A DNA stretch of 29,891 bases. Origin: Acidilobaceae archaeon UBA162 (GTDB lineage: Archaea; Thermoproteota; Thermoprotei_A; Sulfolobales; Acidilobaceae). The translations under genes were made by a program, and so were the position numbers. How positions within the stretch are numbered: the first letter of the stretch is position 1; the number at the start of each line of letters is the position of its first letter. Below are positions 7,559-13,982 of this stretch, piece by piece. The notes under the pieces are model-generated. The model made no database searches, was not told the origin of the DNA, and was given only the letters and a program-made list of their open reading frames with translations. The DNA lies in assembly GCA_002496425.1 (NCBI GenBank), contig DAJS01000003.1, positions 1-29,891 of the forward strand. Direction: 5' to 3'.

Positions 7559-8572
7559 TCAGGGACACAGCACCTCGAGCTCAGGGTTCCTAATCTTGAA
7601 GCGCTCATTCATGGCCACCAGCCCGCGCTCATGGTAACCCAGGGCCTCCCAGTAGCCGTCCACGTAGTCCTCGAGGAGCTCTATAGAAGATAGCCACTTG
7701 GCTCCCTTCCAGCCATAGAGCTCGGGATTGAAGAGGCGCGCCGGATAACCGCCCTCAGGGCTGAGGCTGTCCGAGTCGATACCCAGGATCACTGCGGTAG
7801 ACCCGAGCATGCTAGCTGGGATTACTGATGAATACCCAGAGACGGTGGTCGCAATGATCCAGTTGGCGTTCCCCAGGCCTCCTAGGTGCTTTTCCAGCAG
7901 CTCGTCCAGCATAACTCCATAGTACCTCCTTCTCTTCACACTCCAACCTGTGACGCAGTGAAAATCGTGAGTCCCTAGATCCCTGCTGATAGCCTTAAGA
8001 TCATCAAATGTAAGGGCTGCATTGCCGTTAGGGCCTCTTAGCTTCAGCCTCCATACGCTAACGTCAACGTGTGGTATGACTCCTTCAGCAGAGTATATCA
8101 CAAACCTTGGTATTTCCTTCTGGCCGACTGGCGTCTCATCAGGGCAGGCCTTTGACGCGTACCTGATCCCAAGGTTCTCGCCCTCGCTGACCCTCTGACC
8201 CCTAGTGAGCTTCTCTAGGGTTGAGGGCTCCACAAAGGGCAGGCCATTAGTGTAGAGAACCCCACTGATATTAACAAAGACGCCTTTTAGCGTCACAAGC
8301 CTCAGCTGACCTACCTCACTGGTACCAATAATGAGTCTGTGGGTGTAGAGGTCATAGGCTCTTCCTATCAGCTCCCGTCCAGTATAGATGGGCCTCAGAT
8401 CAGCTATTCCTAATGCGTCCCCAAGCCTTCTGGCGGCTTCTAGAGCGGCAGCCCTAAGCGCAGTCAAGTCATCAACCCTGCCTACCCCTGAGCACTCGAA
8501 TACGAGAGGCATGCCTATGTAGTTGAGCATTGAGTTGAGATACGCTGAGCACCCTGATATGCTGACTGTCAA
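7559..8572 (-). CDS. Sulfite-oxidase-family molybdopterin-dependent oxidoreductase with unrecognised N-terminal region
   Basis: Residues about 150-320 form an oxidoreductase molybdopterin-binding domain: PRFVIYSAEGVIPHVD leading into the fold, FHCVTGWSV with Cys206 as the expected molybdenum ligand, then VSGYSSVIP and SPEGGYPARL, followed by an acidic C-terminal segment that contacts the cofactor in relatives. Substrate unknown. No Tat or Sec signal and no membrane helix is seen, so it should be cytosolic, unlike exported MsrP. Residues 1-140 show no family I recognise; they contain an alpha-rich stretch (37-57) and a beta-rich stretch (75-115). TTG 8572 is the longest start and lies about 32 bases after a TATA-like element; internal ATG codons at residues 15 and 21 are alternatives. 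Divergent from the HerA-like gene and convergent with the thioesterase. Confidence 0.82.
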   Translation of the reverse strand: MTVSISGCSAYLNSMLNYIGMPLVFECSGVGRVDDLTALRAAALEAARRLGDALGIADLRPIYTGRELIGRAYDLYTHRLIIGTSEVGQLRLVTLKGVFVNISGVLYTNGLPFVEPSTLEKLTRGQRVSEGENLGIRYASKACPDETPVGQKEIPRFVIYSAEGVIPHVDVSVWRLKLRGPNGNAALTFDDLKAISRDLGTHDFHCVTGWSVKRRRYYGVMLDELLEKHLGGLGNANWIIATTVSGYSSVIPASMLGSTAVILGIDSDSLSPEGGYPARLFNPELYGWKGAKWLSSIELLEDYVDGYWEALGYHERGLVAMNERFKIRNPELEVLCP

Positions 8573-8599
8573 GGTCTTTTACACTAGCGCTCTAGGCCC

Positions 8600-8607
8600 T
8601 TTAATTG
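8600..8607 (-). promoter_or_regulatory. TATA-like box of the molybdenum oxidoreductase gene
   Basis: On the minus strand, AATTAAAG is centred about 32 bases before the TTG start at 8572, giving a leaderless or nearly leaderless mRNA. Confidence 0.45.
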
Positions 8608-8629
8608 TTTTGGATACTTACCACTGATG

Positions 8630-8658
8630 CCGGCCCTCTAAGGGCTAAACCGGCCCTC
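8630..8658. repeat. Two CCGGCCCTC direct repeats exactly 20 bases apart, with an inverted repeat between
   Basis: CCGGCCCTC occurs at 8630-8638 and again at 8650-8658. GCCCT-cta-AGGGC at 8633-8645 forms a 13-base inverted repeat overlapping the first copy. They lie in the 123-base divergent region between the molybdenum protein and the HerA-like gene, and just upstream of the likely HerA-like promoter. The spacing of two helical turns would suit a dimeric regulator; no regulator is identified. Confidence 0.45.
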
Positions 8659-8669
8659 AGCGTCTCTGG

Positions 8670-8677
8670 CTTTAACC
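8670..8677 (+). promoter_or_regulatory. Weak TATA-like element of the HerA-like ATPase gene
   Basis: CTTTAACC is centred about 22 bases before ATG 8696, the spacing of a leaderless crenarchaeal gene. The match to a TATA box is poor, so confidence is low. Confidence 0.3.
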
Positions 8678-8695
8678 TGCAAGGCTTCACTGGCC

Positions 8696-10354
8696 ATGAA
8701 GCTACTGGAACTTCTTGACAGAGTGCCAAGGAGGTACAGACCCATACCTGGTATAGTTGGAGCCCTGGTGATCCTTGGGGAGACTTACCACCTTGATCCA
8801 CCTCATAGCGCAATTGCCTACATGATCGTCACCTCGGCAGTAGGGGTTGGCGCGTGGCTTGGAGCCCGTGCCGTTCTCAAGCGTCTCAGTAGATCTCCAG
8901 CGGAGCCCCTGAAGGTAAGGGCACTTGAAATAGAGGTAGGGGGCTCGCAAGAGGAGAGGTCCAAGGCCGTGATCTCCATATCTCAGCTGCTTAAGGAGAG
9001 GTCCAAGGCCGGCCGCGCTAGATACCTCACGTTGTCAACTCTGGAGGGCGGGTTGAGCAGGAGCCTGATAGTTGTCAGCGGCGTCGATGAGCACATGGTA
9101 AACGTGGAGTATGAGGTCCTCAAGACGCTGTTAGCGGTTACATATAGCGGCGTCAGAATAAGAGAGGTCTCTGATGAGATCAACAAGATCCTTACCCTTG
9201 TAGCTGGCTCCTTAGGCCCCAGCGGCCGCGGGGAGCCGCTCTTTGTCCCAGCCGTTGATGAACCACACATACCGGTCTCTACAGGCCTTGGAATATACAT
9301 AGGTCGCGGCTTTGATGGCGCCTTTGAGAAGGAGGTCTACCTAAAGCTAAGCGATCTCGCAGGGCACGTTGGAATATTTGGGTCCACGGGCACAGGCAAG
9401 ACAACCACTCTGGGCCTGTTGGCTGCTGAGGCAAGATCCCTTAACATTAACGTCGTGGTGCTAGACTGGGCCGGCGAGGTGAGCAAGGTTCTTAAGTCTA
9501 TGGGCGTGAGCAGCTATAGGGAGCTATCACCGCTGGCTGAGGCCAGCGTAAACCCCTTCAAGCTAGAGGAGTTCAGGGACAGGCAGGACCTGTTGATAGA
9601 TGTGCTCTCTAAGGCCCTTGGCCTTTCCCAGCCCCAGACCTACATCCTAATGAGGGTCTTAGACGAGTGGAAGCCAAAGGACATAGTTGAGCTTGCCAGG
9701 CGCGTTGAGGAGTACCCTGAGGAGGCCAGATGGGACAGGGATGTTAAGAGGGGGCTGTTAAGGAGGGTTGACCTGTTGTCAAGGAAACCCATGTCCCAGG
9801 TGTTCCTAGGCAACGCTAGTCTTGCCCAGCTTGAGGAGGGGCTCAGCGTGGTCAGGATGGACATGGTAGATAGTATAATAGCCAGAAGGGCCTATGGGCT
9901 CCTGCTACTGGCCAGCATGTTCTTGAGGAGAGGGCGCGAGAGGCCCACATTAGTGGCTATAGATGAGGCCCACAACTTAGTTGATGATGAGGACCTACTG
10001 GGCCAGATAATGGCTGAGTCCAGGAAGTATGGACTCTATGTGGCTATAGCGACGCAGTCCCCTGCTACCGTTCCAAATGGAGTCCTACTCAATACTAACA
10101 CTAAGATAGTCCACGCCCTCAGGAGTCTCAGAGACAAGGAAGTCATAGAGCACACCATGGCTCTCAGGCCTGAATTCGCCGATAGAGTGGACAAGCTGGC
10201 CCCAGGCGAAGCTATAATACAGGCTCCCTCGCTCTCGTCACCTGTTATCGTTAAGGTCGAGTTCAAGACTCCATCTATCAAGGAGCTCAGTAACCCTATT
10301 GCAGGAGAGCCAGTCTATACTTATGCCAACGTCCCACGTAGCCAGCTTGGCTAA
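8696..10354 (+). CDS. Membrane-anchored HerA/VirB4-type ATPase (CedB candidate)
   Basis: DNA-pumping ATPase of the HerA-FtsK-VirB4 superfamily, 552 residues. Two hydrophobic segments near the N-terminus (about 17-31 and 38-60) suggest a membrane hairpin. The ATPase core has Walker A GSTGTGKTTT (229-238), Walker B TLVAIDEAH (418-426, Asp423-Glu424), an ATQS motif (452-455) and a downstream segment with arginines (476-500) where HerA relatives place the arginine finger. Canonical HerA has an N-terminal HAS-barrel and usually neighbours nurA, mre11 and rad50; none is seen here, and a membrane hairpin is not a HerA trait. It resembles CedB, the VirB4/HerA-like ATPase of the crenarchaeal DNA import system, but no cedA gene lies in the window, so that name is an inference. 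The last 39 codons overlap the convergent kinase gene. Confidence 0.82.
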   Translation: MKLLELLDRVPRRYRPIPGIVGALVILGETYHLDPPHSAIAYMIVTSAVGVGAWLGARAVLKRLSRSPAEPLKVRALEIEVGGSQEERSKAVISISQLLKERSKAGRARYLTLSTLEGGLSRSLIVVSGVDEHMVNVEYEVLKTLLAVTYSGVRIREVSDEINKILTLVAGSLGPSGRGEPLFVPAVDEPHIPVSTGLGIYIGRGFDGAFEKEVYLKLSDLAGHVGIFGSTGTGKTTTLGLLAAEARSLNINVVVLDWAGEVSKVLKSMGVSSYRELSPLAEASVNPFKLEEFRDRQDLLIDVLSKALGLSQPQTYILMRVLDEWKPKDIVELARRVEEYPEEARWDRDVKRGLLRRVDLLSRKPMSQVFLGNASLAQLEEGLSVVRMDMVDSIIARRAYGLLLLASMFLRRGRERPTLVAIDEAHNLVDDEDLLGQIMAESRKYGLYVAIATQSPATVPNGVLLNTNTKIVHALRSLRDKEVIEHTMALRPEFADRVDKLAPGEAIIQAPSLSSPVIVKVEFKTPSIKELSNPIAGEPVYTYANVPRSQLG

Positions 10355-10840
10355 CACGTTCTCGGCTGCCTCATGGGGCCTCAAGCCAGTGGTGTCAACC
10401 TCTATAACCATAGAGTCGTAGTCTATAAGCTCCTGCGCTACGGCAGATAAGGCCTCTGCCATCACGTTTTCGACCACCTTCCTTCTGGGCCACCCCTTTG
10501 CTGTCAGCCTTCGCTCCAGCTCAAGGGGGTGCGTCCTCAGGAGCACTACGAATGGGATCAAGACGTTCATCTCATCGTTATCAAGGAAGAGCGAGGGATA
10601 ATGAGTAGCCAGCACAGTGCAGCCATCCCTAGTGGCGTTCTTAACCTCCCTTAGCAGAGCATCCTCATCAATTATTAGGGTTCCAGGCCTCTCTGGATCT
10701 GGCACACCCAGGGACTTCTCGACAGCCAGGGTCGAGGGCTCCACTACACGGCAGCCGAAAAGCCTTGAGATTTCAAAAGACAGTGAGGTCTTGCCAACTC
10801 CAGGTGTTCCGGCTACAATTATGATGGTACTATCATTCAT
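10238..10840 (-). CDS. AK6/Fap7-type adenylate kinase-like NTPase
   Basis: Small P-loop NTPase of 200 residues, related to AK6/Fap7, which has adenylate kinase/ATPase activity and helps late 18S/16S pre-rRNA processing and small-subunit assembly in eukaryotes and archaea. Walker A is GTPGVGKTS (11-19); other family blocks are LIIDEDAL (55-62), TVLATHYPS (75-83), a LRTHPLELERRL lid-region segment (101-112) and DYDSMVIEVDTTG (140-152). Family members usually end near an IDWL-type motif, here at 175-178; 22 further residues follow and lie entirely inside the overlap with the convergent HerA-like gene. ATG 10840 overlaps the end of the HypE-like gene by 8 bases, so translation is probably coupled. 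It is the last gene of the metE operon. Confidence 0.86.
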   Translation of the reverse strand: MNDSTIIIVAGTPGVGKTSLSFEISRLFGCRVVEPSTLAVEKSLGVPDPERPGTLIIDEDALLREVKNATRDGCTVLATHYPSLFLDNDEMNVLIPFVVLLRTHPLELERRLTAKGWPRRKVVENVMAEALSAVAQELIDYDSMVIEVDTTGLRPHEAAENVLAKLATWDVGISIDWLSCNRVTELLDRWSLELDLNDNR

Positions 10841-11882
10841 GATTCGACCCTACCCACAGCCTAGCGATCTCATCCTCTGGTGGCTCCACATAGGTCTCGG
10901 TCATTGACCCTCTTATCACCTTGAGCGATGGCCTGCCCTCTGCAGGCTCCGCATAGCCTATGAAAGAGAACTGCTCCCCCATAGAGCTCAGCAGCGTCTC
11001 CACGCGGGCGCGCGCCTCTGGAGGTATAGCCACCAATATGGAGCCACTGCTCATAGCCTTAAGTATGTCTAGGTTAAGGGCAGAGAACAGCCTTCTGCTT
11101 ACGTCGAGCGCTATGACCTTGGAGGAGTCTACAATCAGGTTAACTCCCGAGGCGGCCGCCATCTCATAGGCCCCGCCTACAAGACCTCCCTCAGTAGGGT
11201 CATGCATGCTGTGAACCAGTCCGCTCCAGGCCAGCTCCAGGGCAGGCCTAATCATAGAGAGCCCATTTATGAGCTCTAGAGCAGCTCTGAGATCCTCCTG
11301 AGAGGCGCCAGCCTTGAGTGCCAGATCCTTGAAGTCGGCGGCAATTATGGCCGTAGCCTCCATAGCAACAGGCCGGACCTGATAGATAAGGTCGCCAGGT
11401 CTCACGGAGCCGGTTGTCACGACACAGTTGCGACATGCGCAGCCGGCCACTGTTGCTATTACGATCGGGTGTGTTATGCCAGGTGTCGCCTCGGTATGGC
11501 CACCTACTATTTCAATGCCCAGCCTTTTGGCCTCCAACACCAGGTCCTCCACTATCACTGAGAGTGACGACAGTCTGGATCCGGCGGGCATGAGCAGGGT
11601 CACGAGGGCCCACTGAGGCCTGGCCCCTCGGACAGCAATGTCATTGGATGCCACATCTATAGCCAGCTTCCCCACATTGAAGCGAGACTCCGTTATTGGG
11701 TCGCTATGCATTACAAGGGCGCAGCTGCCTAGGTCTACTATTGCAGCATCCTCGCCCACGGAGGGCCCTACCCTGGTTGACGAGTAGCCATAGGACCTTA
11801 CTCTGTCAAGTACAACTGATACAAGGTCGTCCTGGCGTAGCTTGCCTACCCAGCCACCTTCGTAGAACTCCAGGCCGCTCAC
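10833..11882 (-). CDS. HypE-like AIR-synthase-related protein
   Basis: Member of the PurM/ThiL/SelD/HypE superfamily of ATP-using dimeric enzymes, about 349 residues. Visible blocks are SVGEDAAIVDLG, AIDVASNDIAVRGARP, IVGGHTE and HDPTEGGLVGG, which build the ATP/metal site. HypE proper makes the thiocarbamate/cyanide ligand precursor on a C-terminal Cys (motif PRIC); this protein ends LWVGSNHE and lacks it, and no other hydrogenase gene is nearby, so a true HypE role is unlikely. An unusual CxCxxC cluster (Cys148, Cys150, Cys153) sits mid-protein. GTG 11882 is chosen because it forms a GTGA overlap with the metE stop and has AGGAGG five bases upstream; a TTG at 11885 is too close to that site. 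Function remains open. Confidence 0.78.
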   Translation of the reverse strand: MSGLEFYEGGWVGKLRQDDLVSVVLDRVRSYGYSSTRVGPSVGEDAAIVDLGSCALVMHSDPITESRFNVGKLAIDVASNDIAVRGARPQWALVTLLMPAGSRLSSLSVIVEDLVLEAKRLGIEIVGGHTEATPGITHPIVIATVAGCACRNCVVTTGSVRPGDLIYQVRPVAMEATAIIAADFKDLALKAGASQEDLRAALELINGLSMIRPALELAWSGLVHSMHDPTEGGLVGGAYEMAAASGVNLIVDSSKVIALDVSRRLFSALNLDILKAMSSGSILVAIPPEARARVETLLSSMGEQFSFIGYAEPAEGRPSLKVIRGSMTETYVEPPEDEIARLWVGSNHE

Positions 11883-12874
11883 CAAGCCCTCCTGGCCTCC
11901 TCGGCCGCCTTAACCATGTTGATCAACTTGGCCTTAGCTATCTCCCTGGGCAATGGCTTGAGACCGCAATCGGGGTTTATGTAAACCTTCTCAGGCGGCA
12001 ATATGTCAAGCTTCATGAGCATGTCTATGGCATTCCTCACCTCCTTGACGCTCTCGACCTGTAGCGAGTGCACGTCAACAACTCCATAGCCAAGCTCCTT
12101 GTCATAGCCGTATTCCTTCAAGTATGGCAGAAGCCTGAAGTTACTGTTCTTGAACTCGAGTGCGAACTGATCGACGGGGTAGTCGAGTATGTACTGCAGG
12201 ATCTTTTCCAGCTTGCCATAACATATGTGGACTATCTTCTTGACCCCCTCTAGACCTGCGAACACGTATCTAAGCGCCTCGCCTGCAAGTTCCGCCTCCT
12301 CCTTCCAGGGCCTCGTGGATAGGGCAGGTTCATCAACTTGAACATACTTGGCGCCTGCCTTCACTGCATCAAGTATCTCCTCCCTTATAATCTTGGCCAG
12401 CGCCATTATCAGCTCCTCGCGGCTCTTGTAGTGCACGTTAAAGCTCCATTCCATCATAGTGTAAGGCCCTGTTATGATGAACTTCACTGGTCTGCCTCCG
12501 CTGATCGAGCTTGCGTAGAGCCAGTCGTCTATTGCCAGCGAAGCTTCCCTCCTCAGCTCGTCAACTATGATAGGCTTCCTGAAGTACATGTTATCATAGA
12601 TCCTGACCCAGTCGCCCTCAGAGTAGCCCTTGACCCTATGGGCGAAGTAGACTACCATGTCCTCCCTGGACTGCTCGCCATCACTAATTATATCTATGCC
12701 AGCCTCTATGTAATCCTTTACCACCTCAGCTATAGGTCTCCTTATCTTCTCATGAAACTCAGCCTCAGATATGAGACCTTTGTCCCTCATCTTAATTATC
12801 TCGCTAGCGCCGGCTATCTTAGGGTAGCTACCTATCACTGTCGTCGGGAACTTAGAGGGCACTTGATAGCTCAT
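11879..12874 (-). CDS. metE: Cobalamin-independent methionine synthase, C-terminal catalytic domain protein
   Basis: Transfers a methyl group to homocysteine to make methionine. The 331-residue protein corresponds to the catalytic half of bacterial MetE. The zinc ligands are all present with the spacing of E. coli MetE: His216 and Cys218 in VHICYG, Glu240, and Cys303 in NPDCGLK. Homocysteine-site blocks TTVIGSYP (11-18), SDGEQSR (64-70) and VQVDEPAL (178-185) are intact. ATG 12874 overlaps the stop of the MetE-N-like gene as ATGA and has a perfect GGAGGTGA site seven bases upstream (12882-12889). The methyl donor in crenarchaea is probably a methylated tetrahydropterin rather than the polyglutamated folate of bacteria; mptA elsewhere in the window fits that. 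Confidence 0.93.
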   Translation of the reverse strand: MSYQVPSKFPTTVIGSYPKIAGASEIIKMRDKGLISEAEFHEKIRRPIAEVVKDYIEAGIDIISDGEQSREDMVVYFAHRVKGYSEGDWVRIYDNMYFRKPIIVDELRREASLAIDDWLYASSISGGRPVKFIITGPYTMMEWSFNVHYKSREELIMALAKIIREEILDAVKAGAKYVQVDEPALSTRPWKEEAELAGEALRYVFAGLEGVKKIVHICYGKLEKILQYILDYPVDQFALEFKNSNFRLLPYLKEYGYDKELGYGVVDVHSLQVESVKEVRNAIDMLMKLDILPPEKVYINPDCGLKPLPREIAKAKLINMVKAAEEARRAW

Positions 12875-13872
12875 AGCCGGCTCACCTCCGACGCGAGTCT
12901 CTCTACATAGCTGCCTAAAATGACTGTCTTACGAAGGCTGTACCTATACGGTATTGTGTCAAACCAGGTGGTTGTAGTCACACCTACATCGCCGTCGTAG
13001 CCCCTAGTGGCCTGGAGCAGCCACTCCTTGACGCGCTCATAATCATCGTCCTCTATTCTCCTGGCGTCTATGAGGCCCAGGACAGGCCTGTGACCCCCAA
13101 AGCCCTTCTTGGCTATCAGGTCAAGTGCACGAGAAGGCGCATCAGCGACATCAAGTGAGATGTAGGTTACCTTAGTGTCCAGGAGCCTCTCATACACGTC
13201 ATCCCTTGGTACGTTGTAATAAATGGCAAGTATCGAGGGTACTTTAAGTCCTGAGACCATAGATGATATTAACTCGGCGGCGAGCCTAGCATCGTCAGCG
13301 CTTATGTCAGAGTCGCTTAGCATAGGCTCATCGATTTGAACCGCTATGGCCCCCGAGTCCTGGGCTGCTCTAAGCTCAAGGGCCAGTGCTGAGGCTATAG
13401 AAGCTGCCAGGTCCTCTTTGCTCATACCACTGGCGTTCTTTGACATAAGTGTGAATGTTAGAGGGCCCGGCACTACGACCTTAAGCGGCTGAGGGTCAGC
13501 TATTGCTGAGAACGTCCTCAGCCTGCCGGGCCACACGAAATACTCAGGATCTGGCCTGTCGGTGAATACAGGGATACGGTAGAAGAAGTTGTTATCAAAG
13601 TATCTGAGCAGCCCGCCGACTGTCACGTTCCTCCAGGCAGACGCGAAGGGCCTGAACATGTCATGCCAGTCCACCATGCCATCAACTACATATCTTAGGC
13701 CCACGGCCTCTTGGGAGCCTATTATGACGCTTGAGGCCATGAGCGTCCTGATCTCAAGCTCATGTGTTGCTATCGCACCGCGCTCCAGATCTCTCAGCGC
13801 ATGTCTCTCCTCCCTGGTCCTAGGGTAGCCTCCGAGAACGGATCCCCAGATCTCCATATAGCTCCTCGCCAC
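12871..13872 (-). CDS. MetE N-terminal-domain-like protein
   Basis: 333-residue TIM-barrel protein paralogous to the MetE catalytic domain and matching the N-terminal half of bacterial MetE. Conserved shape is seen in GSVLGGYPRTR (10-20), VVDGMVDWHDM, VVVPGPLTF and VQIDEPML. It lacks the zinc ligands: the HxC position reads YYN (in AIYYNVP) and the NPDCGL position reads TTTWFDT. In fused MetE the N-terminal barrel is likewise non-catalytic and helps bind the pterin substrate, so this protein probably works as partner of the MetE-C protein translated next. The GTG start lies 22 bases after a TATA-like element, suggesting a leaderless operon mRNA. It is first of four genes: this gene, metE-C, HypE-like and AK6-like. 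Confidence 0.85.
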   Translation of the reverse strand: MARSYMEIWGSVLGGYPRTREERHALRDLERGAIATHELEIRTLMASSVIIGSQEAVGLRYVVDGMVDWHDMFRPFASAWRNVTVGGLLRYFDNNFFYRIPVFTDRPDPEYFVWPGRLRTFSAIADPQPLKVVVPGPLTFTLMSKNASGMSKEDLAASIASALALELRAAQDSGAIAVQIDEPMLSDSDISADDARLAAELISSMVSGLKVPSILAIYYNVPRDDVYERLLDTKVTYISLDVADAPSRALDLIAKKGFGGHRPVLGLIDARRIEDDDYERVKEWLLQATRGYDGDVGVTTTTWFDTIPYRYSLRKTVILGSYVERLASEVSRL

Positions 13873-13888
13873 GGAACCAGCCGGTAGG

Positions 13889-13898
13889 AAATAAATAC
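13889..13898 (-). promoter_or_regulatory. TATA box of the metE operon
   Basis: Minus-strand GTATTTATTT is centred about 22 bases before the GTG start at 13872, so the operon mRNA is likely leaderless. It shares a 110-base region with the divergent thiolase promoter. Confidence 0.55.
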
Positions 13899-13943
13899 AT
13901 CAAGCCCATGTTATGACTTTATAGAAGAGGCCAGAATCTGACG

Positions 13944-13952
13944 TATTTAAAT
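13944..13952 (+). promoter_or_regulatory. TATA box of the thiolase gene
   Basis: TATTTAAAT is centred 35 bases before the TTG start at 13983, predicting a leader of about 10 bases. Confidence 0.6.
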
Positions 13953-13982
13953 CTTAACGTAGCACCGCTAAGCGGGGCTGCA

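Noticed and set aside
10833..11885. Reading the AIR-synthase-like gene as true hypE
   Set aside because: The C-terminal catalytic cysteine is missing and no hydrogenase or hyp gene is near, so only the superfamily was called.
12338..12910. 190-codon open frame on the plus strand
   Set aside because: It is antisense to metE and its upstream partner, both with intact catalytic or family motifs; its own translation has no family signature and looks like a by-product of codon use.
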